The notes beneath the pieces were generated by a model, which was not told where the DNA came from, searched no databases, and worked only from the letters and a program-made list of their open reading frames with translations. DNA of 22,746 nt, from contig CAZXDP010000043.1 of NCBI GenBank assembly GCA_964639255.1, positions 1 through 22,746 on the forward strand, in the 5' to 3' direction. Position numbers and translations under genes: made by a program. The stretch comes from NZQO01 sp964639255 (lineage in GTDB: Bacteria > Bacteroidota > Bacteroidia > Flavobacteriales > Flavobacteriaceae). Positions 13,080-21,424 of the stretch are shown in pieces. Numbering within the stretch: position 1 is the stretch's first letter; each line of letters begins with the position of its first letter.

Positions 13080-13159
13080 AAGAATCGCCAACTGAAATAC
13101 AGAAGAAATCGGCAACATTTCGTCCACATTTCGATTAGCAAATTGCTGTTCTTTAACGA

Positions 13160-13807
13160 CTATTGTTTTACTGAGCAGCCTATGGCTTTCGTTTCCTTTA
13201 CGGAAACCTCCTTCCCGGCAAGTAACTCATTTACGGCATTCGCGGCAAAGCGTTCTTTTACAGCCGAAGCGTCCCGTACGTTATCATCGATGGCGCCGAT
13301 GTACTTTACGATATTCTTGTCATTTTCTTTCTTCAGAATATATACGTGCGGTGTTTTCGTAGCGCCGTATTTAGCGTAGACGCTCTGGCTATCATCATAC
13401 AGATACGGAAAGGTAAAACCCGCCTCTTTGGCCTTTGCCTGCATGAGCTCAAAAGTATCGTCGGGTTGTACAGCCGGGTTATTCGGATTTATCGCGATAA
13501 CGGGATAACCCTTCCCCTTAAATTCTTGGTCTAGGGCAACGATACGCGCCTCGCTCGCCACGGCATACGGACAGGTATTGCAGGTAAATATGACGATGTA
13601 TCCTTTTGCATTTGGATAATCGGCCAGGGAAACCATATCGCCATTCACATTTTTCAGTTTGAAATCGGTTGCCTCGTCACCAATACCATAGCCGGCAACT
13701 GTGGTGGTCACCGCAGTGGTAGCAACGTTCGGCTTTGTAAATCCATAGAAAGCGACGGCTGCTATGGCCAGTAGACTTAGGGTTGCAAAAAGGGATGCTT
13801 TTTTCAT
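13160..13807 (-). CDS. Exported thioredoxin-fold redoxin (AhpC/TSA-like)
   Basis: A 215-residue protein with an N-terminal signal (MKKASLFATLSLLAIAAVAFYG). It is followed by a redoxin domain: GIGDEATDFKLKNVNGDMVSLADY (41-64), VIFTCNTCPYA (72-82) with the Cys76/Cys79 pair, and later AINPNNP and TKTPHVYILKK. The CNTCPYA motif is typical of a Bacteroidota thioredoxin-family group predicted to be periplasmic. The C-terminal AIGCSVKQ adds a third cysteine. It lies 11 bases downstream of the TlpA gene in the same operon. A thiol-disulfide or peroxide-handling role in the envelope is inferred from the family. Confidence 0.9.
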   Translation of the reverse strand: MKKASLFATLSLLAIAAVAFYGFTKPNVATTAVTTTVAGYGIGDEATDFKLKNVNGDMVSLADYPNAKGYIVIFTCNTCPYAVASEARIVALDQEFKGKGYPVIAINPNNPAVQPDDTFELMQAKAKEAGFTFPYLYDDSQSVYAKYGATKTPHVYILKKENDKNIVKYIGAIDDNVRDASAVKERFAANAVNELLAGKEVSVKETKAIGCSVKQ

Positions 13808-13818
13808 AGTGTTAGTAT

Positions 13819-14361
13819 TTATAGTACGTTTGTTATAGCTTGTTCCAATTCGTTATAAGTAAACGATTTTTCATAAAAGTTACGATTCTCCTTGTTATAA
13901 ATAAGTGTTGCGGGTATGGCGCCGCTCCATTCGGGACTTACCTTGGGGATCCAAGAATTGGCATCAGGGTCATCCAGTAGCACCACGCGCGACTTCAGGT
14001 CGTTTTTTTCTATAAAGGGAATCACTTGTTTTTGCAACTTATCTGGAAAGTCGAGGCTCACAAGCAGTACCTTCACTTTTTTATCGGAATACATTTCGCC
14101 CACTTTCTCGAAATAGGGCAATTCCTTGATACAGGGTCGACACCAGGTAGCCCAGAAATTTACGACGTAGGTTGTATCATTTTGGTGTTGCAGTAGGGGT
14201 TGCAATGATTCAAAAGATAGTACGGGAATGCCAGTAGTTGGCTCGGTCGATTTCTCAATAGAGTCTTCGGAAGGCGATTGAATTACTCCCGCATCTTTCT
14301 TGTTATTTTCAGCACAGCTGAAAAGAACCAAAATTATCGATAGGCCTAGTATTCGTTTCAT
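13819..14361 (-). CDS. TlpA-family thiol-disulfide oxidoreductase, lipoprotein
   Basis: A 180-residue envelope protein. The signal sequence MKRILGLSIILVLFSC ends in a good lipobox, with Cys16 as the lipidation site. An acidic linker leads to a thioredoxin fold with VVNFWATWCRPCIKELPYF (66-84), containing the active pair Cys74/Cys77 with the WCRPC motif of the TlpA/ResA group. The conserved cis-proline segment follows (GAIPATLIYNK). Such proteins reduce disulfides outside the cytoplasm, for example in cytochrome c maturation. It is the first gene of a two-gene unit with the redoxin. Confidence 0.93.
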   Translation of the reverse strand: MKRILGLSIILVLFSCAENNKKDAGVIQSPSEDSIEKSTEPTTGIPVLSFESLQPLLQHQNDTTYVVNFWATWCRPCIKELPYFEKVGEMYSDKKVKVLLVSLDFPDKLQKQVIPFIEKNDLKSRVVLLDDPDANSWIPKVSPEWSGAIPATLIYNKENRNFYEKSFTYNELEQAITNVL

Positions 14362-14516
14362 TCTCTAAAAATAATCATTCCGTGCGAAATAGTATCGCCT
14401 ACCAATGGAATTAATTAAGCCGATGTTCACGCCCTCCACCCTTTTCACATTGGGTCGCACATAACTTTCTTTGCTAAATTTTTGTTAAAATAAAATAACG
14501 AGACTTTGAACTTTGA

Positions 14517-14549
14517 TACATTTGTATATACAATTATTGTAGAGACAAT
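14517..14549 (+). promoter_or_regulatory. Promoter with palindromic operators of the MarR gene
   Basis: TACATTTG (14517-14524) matches the -7 consensus. The perfect palindrome TTGTATATACAA (14522-14533) overlaps it, and a second inverted repeat ATTGT-AGAG-ACAAT (14536-14549) ends right at the start codon. The position and form fit a MarR-type autorepressor binding site. Confidence 0.6.
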
Positions 14550-15002
14550 ATGGATATTGAAACCGAAATACAGAACAGCACAAAATTGAGCGAGCCAACC
14601 CGTACACTCATCAATTTGATGTATACCGCTCGTTTGCTTGAAGACGGTGTTTCCAGTTTGTTAAAGCCATTCGGACTTACCAGTCAGCAGTACAACGTGC
14701 TTCGCATCTTGCGGGGCCAAAAAGGAAAACCGGCTAACCTAACCACCTTGAACGAACGGATGATCGCCAAGAGTAGTAACACTACCCGTTTGGTAGACAA
14801 GCTGATTGATAAAGGTTTGGCCCAAAGGGAAATTTGCAAAGCCAACCGCAGGAAAATTGAAATATTTATTACGCAACCTGGGCTTCAACTCCTATCGCAG
14901 CTGGATGCCGAAATTGAAAATAACAATGCCTCTATGCTCGCCAATTTAACATTGGAGGAATTGCAGGATGTAAATAGGTTGCTAGACAAAATAAGGGAAT
15001 AA
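14550..15002 (+). CDS. MarR-family transcriptional regulator
   Basis: A 150-residue winged helix-turn-helix protein. A helical dimerisation segment comes first, with LMYTARLLEDGVSSLLKPFGLTSQQYNVLRIL. The DNA-binding part follows, LTTLNERMIAKSSNTTRLVDKLIDKGLAQREICKANRRKIEIFITQPG, with the wing containing the typical NRRKIEI sequence. The C-terminal helix closes the dimer interface. It probably represses its own promoter through the palindromes just upstream. The YceI gene begins 17 bases after its stop in the same direction, so the two form an operon; in flavobacteria this pairing is common. The ligand is unknown. Confidence 0.93.
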   Translation: MDIETEIQNSTKLSEPTRTLINLMYTARLLEDGVSSLLKPFGLTSQQYNVLRILRGQKGKPANLTTLNERMIAKSSNTTRLVDKLIDKGLAQREICKANRRKIEIFITQPGLQLLSQLDAEIENNNASMLANLTLEELQDVNRLLDKIRE

Positions 15003-15019
15003 CACAAACACAAATAACA

Positions 15020-15586
15020 ATGAAAAACACAGTAAAATCAGTATTAATCTTAGCCTTGGCTACAACCTTGGCTTCATTTACAACACCTATGAAAAAGAAA
15101 ATCAACATTAAGGAGAGTACCATCGAGTGGAAAGGAAAAAAAATACTAGGTTCCCACTACGGGACCATCAATCTTAAAGATGGTTATTTTGAAATGGACG
15201 GAGAATCGCTGGTTGGCGGAGAGTTTACGGTCGATATGACTTCCATAAACGTGACCGACCTAACTGGCGAGGACAAGCAAAAATTGGAAGGCCACCTAAA
15301 GAGCGATGATTTCTTCGGGGTGGAAAACCATCCAAGCGCTTCGCTTACCATCAAAGATTCCAGCCGTAAGGGAAATGTGTATAACGTTAACGCCTTGCTT
15401 ACCATTAAGGGCACCACGCATCCTATCAATTTCGAACTTACCATGGGCGAAACTGCGGCTATCACCAACTTTAAAGTAGATCGTACAAAATACAATGTGC
15501 GCTATGGAAGCGGTAGCTTTTTCGACAACTTGGGAGACAATACCATATCCGACAATTTCGAACTGGACGTAACCCTTAAATTTTAA
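15020..15586 (+). CDS. YceI-family periplasmic lipid-binding-like protein
   Basis: A 188-residue protein with a signal peptide (residues 1 to about 20, MKNTVKSVLILALATTLASF). The mature part is a YceI lipocalin-like barrel: IEWKGKKILGSHYGTINLKDG, then GGEFTVDMTSINVTDL, HLKSDDFFGVENHPSASLTI, LTIKGTTHPINFELTM and FKVDRTKYNVRYGSG. Members bind isoprenoids or amphiphiles in the periplasm and are often induced by stress. It follows the MarR gene in one operon, so it is a likely member of its regulon. No terminator is seen before the trp promoter begins 12 bases downstream. Confidence 0.93.
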   Translation: MKNTVKSVLILALATTLASFTTPMKKKINIKESTIEWKGKKILGSHYGTINLKDGYFEMDGESLVGGEFTVDMTSINVTDLTGEDKQKLEGHLKSDDFFGVENHPSASLTIKDSSRKGNVYNVNALLTIKGTTHPINFELTMGETAAITNFKVDRTKYNVRYGSGSFFDNLGDNTISDNFELDVTLKF

Positions 15587-15597
15587 ATTGAATTAGA

Positions 15598-15628
15598 TTG
15601 GTTGTTTAAAATTTCATTTCTATCTTTG
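15598..15628 (+). promoter_or_regulatory. Promoter of the trp operon
   Basis: TTG at 15598-15600 and the perfect -7 box TATCTTTG at 15621-15628 are spaced by 20 bases. Transcription would begin near 15635, just before the leader peptide start at 15640. Confidence 0.7.
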
Positions 15629-15639
15629 AAGTCGAAACT

Positions 15640-15696
15640 ATGAAAACAATCACATTACATACCAATTGGTGGCTACCCTCAGGAACCTGTTCGTGA
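15640..15696 (+). CDS. trpL: trp leader peptide (attenuation)
   Basis: An 18-residue frame, MKTITLHTNWWLPSGTCS, with two adjacent Trp codons (15667-15672). It starts a few bases after the inferred transcription start and ends 31 bases before the terminator stem. This is the hallmark of ribosome-mediated attenuation: when charged tRNA-Trp is scarce, the ribosome stalls at the Trp codons and an alternative fold prevents termination. Trp is a rare residue, so two in 18 directly before a terminator and trpE is not chance. The peptide itself presumably has no other role. The reading frame is too short for standard gene calling. Confidence 0.88.
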   Translation: MKTITLHTNWWLPSGTCS

Positions 15697-15699
15697 GCG

Positions 15700-15758
15700 A
15701 AGGCGTTGATGTATGTACACCATATAAAAGGCTTGTCAATCACGACAAGCCTTTTTTT
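15700..15758 (+). terminator. trp attenuator: terminator and possible antiterminator
   Basis: AAGGCTTGTC (15728-15737) pairs perfectly with GACAAGCCTT (15744-15753) around a 6-base loop and is followed by a run of seven T, ending 14 bases before trpE. Upstream, AAGGCGTTG (15700-15708) can pair with the 3' arm CAAGCCTT with one bulge, which would compete with the terminator. The exact antiterminator fold is inferred, not computed. Confidence 0.8.
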
Positions 15759-15772
15759 ATTTGTTGCTTTTT

Positions 15773-17173
15773 ATGAATTATACCTTAACGACCTATTCCA
15801 AGAAAATGTTGGCCGATACCCTTACCCCAGTTTCGGTCTATCTTAGATTACGCGACAAGTTTCCCAGCAGCCTTCTCTTGGAAAGTAGCGACTACCACGC
15901 CAACGACAACAGTTTCAGTTATATATGCTGCAACCCCATTGCTTCCATTTCGGTGCATCGCGGAAACGTGGTACAACGTTTTCCCGAAGGCAGGGAGCTG
16001 GTCACGGAAATTGATCAAGACACAGACGTTCCATCCCTATTGCACGAATTTGCACAGTCGTTTCAGGTGGAGACACAGAAATTTAAATTCATCAACAATG
16101 GCCTGTTCGGCTATATGGCCTACGATGCCGTGCGATATTTCGAAACTATCGAGCTTCGAAAAAAAGAAGCGAACCTCGATATTCCAGATTGCTATTACGC
16201 GGTCTACCAGAACATCATCGCCATAAATCACTTCAATAACGAGGCGTATCTTTTCGCGCATTGTTATAAAACCGAAAACAATTTGCCGCACATCGAGCAG
16301 TTGTTGAAATCGAAGCACATCGCCGAGTTTCCCTTCAGAAGAAAAGACGATTTGTCCACCAATATATCCGATTCAGAATTTAAAGACCTGGTGCGCACGT
16401 GCAAGCAGCATTGTGCCCGTGGCGATGTGTTCCAAATCGTACCGAGCAAGCGGTTCTCACAAGGTTTTACGGGTGATGAGTTCAATGTCTACCGTGCGCT
16501 ACGCAGTGTAAATCCGTCACCTTATCTCTTCTATTTCGACTACGGAAATTTTAAGATCTTCGGAAGTTCCCCAGAGGCACAACTGGTTGTAAAGAACGGT
16601 GTGGCAGAGATACACCCTATTGCAGGCACGTTTAAACGAACCGGCCACGATGAACAAGATGCCGAACTTGCCCGGCAACTCGCCGCTGATGAAAAGGAAA
16701 ACAGCGAGCACGTTATGTTGGTCGATCTAGCTAGAAACGATTTGAGTAGGCACGGCACCCAAGTTACGGTAGAAACCTACCGCGAAGTTCAGTTTTTCAG
16801 CCATGTTATCCATCTTGTGAGCAAGGTTACCGCTAGAAAACATACCAATACCCCCACTATGCAATTGGTGGCAGACACCTTCCCCGCCGGAACCCTTAGC
16901 GGGGCGCCAAAGCATAAGGCTATGCAACTGTTGGAGCAATACGAAAACAGGTCGCGCGAATTTTATGGCGGCGCCATTGGGTTTATGGATTTCCACGGAA
17001 ATTTTAATCATGCCATCATAATTCGTTCGTTTGTTAGCAAAAACCATTGCCTTCATTACCAAGCGGGTGCAGGGGTGGTTTCCGAAAGCGACCCAGAAAA
17101 GGAACTTCAGGAGGTATACAACAAGCTGGGCGCATTAACCAAAGCCTTAGAAATCGCCGAAAAACTGCTGTAA
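15773..17173 (+). CDS. trpE: Anthranilate synthase component I
   Basis: Large subunit of anthranilate synthase, which makes anthranilate from chorismate using ammonia supplied by TrpG; the first step of tryptophan synthesis, in the cytoplasm. With ATG 15773 the protein has 466 residues. The start gives the usual flavobacterial N-terminus (YTLTTYSKKMLADTLTPVSVYLRLRDKFP); TTG codons at 15761-15766 directly after the attenuator are less likely. The feedback-inhibition motif LLESSDYH is present near residue 35. Later come QIVPSKRFSQ, FGSSPEAQLVV, PIAGTFKRTG, HVMLVDLARNDL, and the chorismate-binding segment AGTLSGAPKHKAMQLL. It is the first structural gene, and trpG follows after 19 bases. Confidence 0.98.
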   Translation: MNYTLTTYSKKMLADTLTPVSVYLRLRDKFPSSLLLESSDYHANDNSFSYICCNPIASISVHRGNVVQRFPEGRELVTEIDQDTDVPSLLHEFAQSFQVETQKFKFINNGLFGYMAYDAVRYFETIELRKKEANLDIPDCYYAVYQNIIAINHFNNEAYLFAHCYKTENNLPHIEQLLKSKHIAEFPFRRKDDLSTNISDSEFKDLVRTCKQHCARGDVFQIVPSKRFSQGFTGDEFNVYRALRSVNPSPYLFYFDYGNFKIFGSSPEAQLVVKNGVAEIHPIAGTFKRTGHDEQDAELARQLAADEKENSEHVMLVDLARNDLSRHGTQVTVETYREVQFFSHVIHLVSKVTARKHTNTPTMQLVADTFPAGTLSGAPKHKAMQLLEQYENRSREFYGGAIGFMDFHGNFNHAIIIRSFVSKNHCLHYQAGAGVVSESDPEKELQEVYNKLGALTKALEIAEKLL

Positions 17174-17192
17174 CACATTGCAAAGAAACACT

Positions 17193-17792
17193 ATGAAAAT
17201 ACTTGTTATTGATAATTACGACAGTTTTGTCTACAACTTGGTACATTACCTAGAGGAACTCGACTGCGAGGTTACCGTAAAGCGCAACGATCAATTTTCC
17301 CTCGAGGAAGTAGAGCTGTACGATAAAATCTTGCTCTCTCCCGGACCGGGAATCCCAGACGAGGCTGGGATGCTGAAGGAAGTTATTCGCCGCTATGCCC
17401 CTTCAAAATCTATATTGGGGGTGTGCCTGGGCCAACAGGCCATTGGCGAAGTCTTTGGCGGCAAACTGGAAAATTTGAGCCACGTCTTTCATGGAGTGGC
17501 CACCCAAGCCAATATTTTGGTGGCAGACGAGCCACTGTTTCAATCGCTCGATGACCAAATTGAAATTGGCCGCTACCATTCGTGGGTGGTGTCCAAAGAG
17601 AATTTGCCCGAAGTGCTTGAGATAACTTCAGAAGATGAAAACGGGCAAATCATGTCCCTGCGTCATAGAACATACGATGTGCGCGGGGTACAATTTCATC
17701 CCGAAAGCGTATTAACTCCCAAGGGAAAACAAATTATCCAAAACTGGGTAACCTCACAGTCTATAAAAACATCAAATAAAAACGGGCGATGA
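17193..17792 (+). CDS. trpG: Anthranilate synthase component II (glutamine amidotransferase)
   Basis: A 199-residue class I glutamine amidotransferase that releases ammonia from glutamine for TrpE. It begins MKILVIDNYDSFVYNLVHYL at ATG 17193; an in-frame TTG at 17178 gives a longer but unusual start. The oxyanion segment LLSPGPGIPDEAG is at 47-59. The nucleophile is Cys78 in GVCLGQQAIGE, and the catalytic His169 and Glu171 lie in VQFHPES. In many enterobacteria this domain is fused to TrpD; here it is separate. Its stop overlaps the trpD start by four bases (ATGA), a sign of translational coupling. Confidence 0.97.
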   Translation: MKILVIDNYDSFVYNLVHYLEELDCEVTVKRNDQFSLEEVELYDKILLSPGPGIPDEAGMLKEVIRRYAPSKSILGVCLGQQAIGEVFGGKLENLSHVFHGVATQANILVADEPLFQSLDDQIEIGRYHSWVVSKENLPEVLEITSEDENGQIMSLRHRTYDVRGVQFHPESVLTPKGKQIIQNWVTSQSIKTSNKNGR

Positions 17793-18793
17793 AAATTATT
17801 TTAAACAGGCTCATCAATCACGAATTCCTTACGAAGGAAGAAGCGCGCGAGATTTTGGTGCAAATTTCGGAAGGTGCTTTTAACCCGGCCCAAATCGCGG
17901 CGTTCCTAACCGTGTTTATGATGCGAAGCATAACATTGGCTGAGCTCGAGGGGTTTCGGGACGCCTTACTGGACCTTTGCCTTCCGGTAGATTTGCAAGA
18001 ATATGATACCATCGACTTATGCGGTACGGGTGGCGACGGCAAAAATACCTTCAACATCTCCACCTTAGCTTCCTTTGTTACGGCGGGTGCGGGGGTCATG
18101 GTAACCAAACATGGCAATTATGGTGTCTCCTCAATAAGCGGCAGCAGTAATGTAATGGAACAGTTAGGAATTCGTTTTAGCAAGGACCAAGATTTTCTGA
18201 AACGCTGCCTGGAAGAAGCCAATATTTGTGTGCTGCATGCCCCCTTGTTTCACCCGGCTATGAAAGAGGTTGGCCCCCTGCGGAAAGAACTTGGAATAAA
18301 GACGTTTTTCAATATGCTAGGCCCCATGGTAAACCCAGCATTTCCCAAAAATCAGTTGGTGGGCGTTTTTGACCTGGAACTCGCGCGTATGTATGGCTAT
18401 CTCTACCAAAAGGGTAACAAGCGGTACAGTATTTTGCACGCGATGGATGGCTATGATGAAATATCGCTTACCGGACCTACCAAGGTGATTACGAACCATA
18501 GCGAACGGGAATTGCATCCAGAAGATCTAGGCGTTCGACCGCTCGCCCCAGAGGAACTCTACGGCGGTGAGACCGTTGAAGCGTCTGCTGCCATCTTCAG
18601 GACAATCCTTGAGGGCAACGGCACCGAGGCCCAAAATCACGTGGTATGCGCCAATGCTGCTCTTGCCATCGCCACGGCAACCAATGTGCCGCTCGATACA
18701 GCTTTCGATACGGCAAAACAGTCGCTACACTCCCTTTCTGCCTTGCAATGCCTTGAACAGCTCCAGAAAATTTCACAAAACAATTTAGCGTAA
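17789..18793 (+). CDS. trpD: Anthranilate phosphoribosyltransferase
   Basis: A 334-residue enzyme that attaches phosphoribose from PRPP to anthranilate, the second specific step. Motifs include the PRPP loop LCGTGGDGKNTFNIST (77-92) and KHGNYGVSSISGSSNVMEQLG (107-127). The flavobacterial form has YG where most have RA/RS after KHGN. Later comes HPAMKEVGPLRKELGIKTFFNMLGPMVNP. The length is normal. It overlaps trpG by four bases, and trpC begins two bases after its stop. Confidence 0.98.
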   Translation: MKIILNRLINHEFLTKEEAREILVQISEGAFNPAQIAAFLTVFMMRSITLAELEGFRDALLDLCLPVDLQEYDTIDLCGTGGDGKNTFNISTLASFVTAGAGVMVTKHGNYGVSSISGSSNVMEQLGIRFSKDQDFLKRCLEEANICVLHAPLFHPAMKEVGPLRKELGIKTFFNMLGPMVNPAFPKNQLVGVFDLELARMYGYLYQKGNKRYSILHAMDGYDEISLTGPTKVITNHSERELHPEDLGVRPLAPEELYGGETVEASAAIFRTILEGNGTEAQNHVVCANAALAIATATNVPLDTAFDTAKQSLHSLSALQCLEQLQKISQNNLA

Positions 18794-18795
18794 CT

Positions 18796-19578
18796 ATGCA
18801 TATTCTCGATACGATAATCGCGCAAAAACATAAAGAAGTTTCGGCAAAGAAATCACTACTTCCCCAATCCTTGCTGGAGAAAGCACCGTGGTTTAACAAG
18901 CAAACAGTTTCGCTGGCCCAGTCGCTGCAACAGTCTCCTACTGGGATTATCGCCGAACACAAACGACGTTCTCCCAGCAAGTCGGTCATAAATGAAACCG
19001 CAAGGGTGCAGGACGTCATTTCCGGATATGAGAAGGCGGGGGCAGCGGGTATTTCTGTGTTAACAGATACGGGTTTTTTTGGGGGATCCCTTACCGATTT
19101 GGCCATTGCCAGAGCAAGCACCAATTTGCCGCTCCTTCGGAAAGAATTTATTATGGACCCCTACCAAATTTACGAGGCAAAGGCGTACGGTGCCGATGCC
19201 ATTTTATTGATTGCAGCATGCCTTTCAGAAGAACAACTGCGCGACCTTTCGAAGCTGGCGAATACCTTGGGGCTTGAGGTGCTTCTGGAAGTTCACGATA
19301 AAGCAGAACTACAGCGATCGCTGCTTCCAGAAATTGCAATGATAGGTGTTAACAACAGAAATTTGAAAACGTTCAAAACGTCTGTTGAGACAAGTAAATT
19401 ACTTGCAGATTCCATTCCAGATCACTACATAAAAGTTTCTGAAAGCGGCCTAGCCGCAACAGAAGCGATTTTAGAACTAAAGGCTTTGGGCTATCGCGGA
19501 TTTCTTATTGGAGAAACGTTTATGAAATCGAACAACCCCGGTAGCACAGCGGCCGAGTTTATAAAAAGATTGCTATGA
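18796..19578 (+). CDS. trpC: Indole-3-glycerol phosphate synthase
   Basis: A 260-residue TIM-barrel enzyme that closes the indole ring (CdRP to indole-3-glycerol phosphate). Motifs are GIIAEHKRRSPSKSVIN (with the catalytic Glu/Lys pair), VLTDTGFFGGS, LLRKEFIMDPYQIYEAKAYGADAILLIAA, GVNNRNLKTF and VSESG. TrpC and TrpF are separate proteins here, unlike the fused E. coli enzyme. Its last four bases overlap the trpF start (ATGA). Confidence 0.98.
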   Translation: MHILDTIIAQKHKEVSAKKSLLPQSLLEKAPWFNKQTVSLAQSLQQSPTGIIAEHKRRSPSKSVINETARVQDVISGYEKAGAAGISVLTDTGFFGGSLTDLAIARASTNLPLLRKEFIMDPYQIYEAKAYGADAILLIAACLSEEQLRDLSKLANTLGLEVLLEVHDKAELQRSLLPEIAMIGVNNRNLKTFKTSVETSKLLADSIPDHYIKVSESGLAATEAILELKALGYRGFLIGETFMKSNNPGSTAAEFIKRLL

Positions 19579-20237
19579 GTTACCTCAAATTGAAAATTTG
19601 CGGATTGCGCGATAATATTTCTGAGGTAGTCGCACTAGAGCCAGATTATGCCGGCTTTATTTTCTACAGTGGGAGTCCGCGGTTTGTACAACGCGAACTG
19701 CCAACTATTCCCAATACTGTTAAAAAAGTGGGTGTGTTCGTAAATGCGTCGCTCGATAGCATCCTACGGTTGGTGGCCCAGCACGAGTTAGCTGTGGTGC
19801 AATTGCATGGTGACGAAACACCAAAATATGTTGCACAATTGTACAGCTATTTTCAGAAAAACATTCGCAACGATAACCCATTGGAAATTTGGAAAGCTTT
19901 CGGTATTGACAATAGCTTCGATTTTTCAAGGTTGCAGCATTATTCCGACACTACCCAAAAGTTTCTATTCGACACGAAGAGTCCGCAACGCGGAGGGACA
20001 GGAAAACAGTTCAATTGGGCATTGCTTGAACAGTACCCGTTGGCGACCCCTTTTTTATTGAGTGGAGGCATCGCCCTGGAACACGTACCAGAAATTCAAA
20101 AAATAGTAAAAAAAAATCCAGCACTTTACGGTATCGATGTTAACAGCAAGTTTGAAGATGCTCCTGGACTAAAAGATACCGTGAAATTGAAAAAAATGAT
20201 TCAAGCCCTAAGGGCCATTACCCCTGTAAACAGTTAG
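19575..20237 (+). CDS. trpF: Phosphoribosylanthranilate isomerase
   Basis: A 220-residue TIM barrel that isomerises phosphoribosylanthranilate to CdRP. The N-terminal KLKICGLRDN carries the catalytic Cys9. DYAGFIFYSGSPRFV, VGVFVNAS, VQLHGDE, LFDTKSPQRGGTGKQFNW (with the catalytic Asp) and LLSGGIALEHV follow in the usual order, and GIDVNSKFEDAPGLKD closes the phosphate site. It overlaps trpC by four bases and stops two bases before trpB. Confidence 0.97.
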   Translation: MSYLKLKICGLRDNISEVVALEPDYAGFIFYSGSPRFVQRELPTIPNTVKKVGVFVNASLDSILRLVAQHELAVVQLHGDETPKYVAQLYSYFQKNIRNDNPLEIWKAFGIDNSFDFSRLQHYSDTTQKFLFDTKSPQRGGTGKQFNWALLEQYPLATPFLLSGGIALEHVPEIQKIVKKNPALYGIDVNSKFEDAPGLKDTVKLKKMIQALRAITPVNS

Positions 20238-20239
20238 AT

Positions 20240-21424
20240 ATGAAAACGTACCACGTTAACGAAGATGGCTATTATGGAATATTTGGCGGTGCCTATATTC
20301 CAGAAATGCTATATCCCAATGTAGAAGAACTGCGCCAAAAGTATGTACAGGTTATGCAGGAGCCATCCTTTCAGCAAGAATTCCGCGCTCTACTTAAAGA
20401 ATACGTGGGCCGCCCTACCCCACTGTATTACGCACAACGCCTTTCGCAAACCTACAATACCAAGATTTACCTTAAGCGCGAAGATCTATGCCACACTGGT
20501 GCGCATAAGGTAAACAATACCATCGGACAAATATTGATGGCGAAACGCTTGGGCAAAACCCGTATCATCGCCGAAACTGGGGCCGGCCAGCATGGGGTGG
20601 CTACGGCGACGGTATGTGCCTTGATGGGGTTAGAATGTATCGTATATATGGGCGCGGTAGATATGCAACGTCAAGCCCCGAATGTGGCCAGAATGCGCTT
20701 GTTAGGTGCCACAATTATTCCCGCAACCAGCGGTAGCAAGACGCTAAAAGATGCCACTAATGAGGCCATTCGCGACTGGATTAATAATCCCATAGACACG
20801 CATTATATTATCGGCAGCGTAGTGGGACCGCACCCATATCCCGATATGGTCGCACGGTTTCAAAGTATTATTTCTGAAGAAATAAAACAACAACTCATAG
20901 AAAAAGAACATAGGGACTATCCAGATTACGTAATTGCCTGCGTGGGCGGTGGCAGCAACGCTGCCGGTGCATATTACCATTACCTTGATCGCCCCGAAGT
21001 AGGCATCATTGCCGTAGAGGCGGCTGGCAAGGGCATTCACAGTGGCGAGAGCGCCGCCACATCGGCTTTGGGCTCCACGGGCATTATTCACGGCAGTAAA
21101 ACCCTATTGATGCAAACTGCCGATGGGCAAATTACCGAGCCCTATTCCATCTCGGCTGGTCTCGACTACCCTGGAGTGGGGCCCATGCACGCCCACTTGT
21201 ACCATAGCGGCAGGGCCACTTTTGTTTCAGTGACCGATGCTGAGGCTATGACCGCCGGAAGAAAGCTCTGTGAACTCGAAGGCATTATACCAGCCATAGA
21301 AACCAGCCATGCCCTGGCTGTTTTTGAACAGCAAAGCTTTCAACCCAGCGATGTGGTAGTTATCAACCTGAGCGGCCGCGGCGATAAGGACCTAAGCACC
21401 TATATCGATTACTTTAATCTTTAA
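20240..21424 (+). CDS. trpB: Tryptophan synthase beta chain
   Basis: A 394-residue PLP enzyme that joins indole and serine to tryptophan, in a channelled complex with TrpA. The N-terminus YYGIFGGAYIPEMLYP and KREDLCHTGAHKVNNTIGQ (79-97), with PLP-binding Lys90, are diagnostic. ETGAGQHGVATATVCALMGLECIVYMG, the phosphate-binding CVGGGSNAAG and VINLSGRGDKD also match. It is TrpB1-type. Two bases separate it from trpF, but 127 bases separate it from trpA. Confidence 0.99.
   Translation: MKTYHVNEDGYYGIFGGAYIPEMLYPNVEELRQKYVQVMQEPSFQQEFRALLKEYVGRPTPLYYAQRLSQTYNTKIYLKREDLCHTGAHKVNNTIGQILMAKRLGKTRIIAETGAGQHGVATATVCALMGLECIVYMGAVDMQRQAPNVARMRLLGATIIPATSGSKTLKDATNEAIRDWINNPIDTHYIIGSVVGPHPYPDMVARFQSIISEEIKQQLIEKEHRDYPDYVIACVGGGSNAAGAYYHYLDRPEVGIIAVEAAGKGIHSGESAATSALGSTGIIHGSKTLLMQTADGQITEPYSISAGLDYPGVGPMHAHLYHSGRATFVSVTDAEAMTAGRKLCELEGIIPAIETSHALAVFEQQSFQPSDVVVINLSGRGDKDLSTYIDYFNL

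Noticed and set aside
15761..15772. TTG start of trpE four codons upstream
   Set aside because: The codon is adjacent to the attenuator U run, and the family N-terminus begins at ATG 15773.
17178..17192. TTG start of trpG
   Set aside because: It adds five non-conserved residues in front of the canonical MKILVIDNYDSF start.
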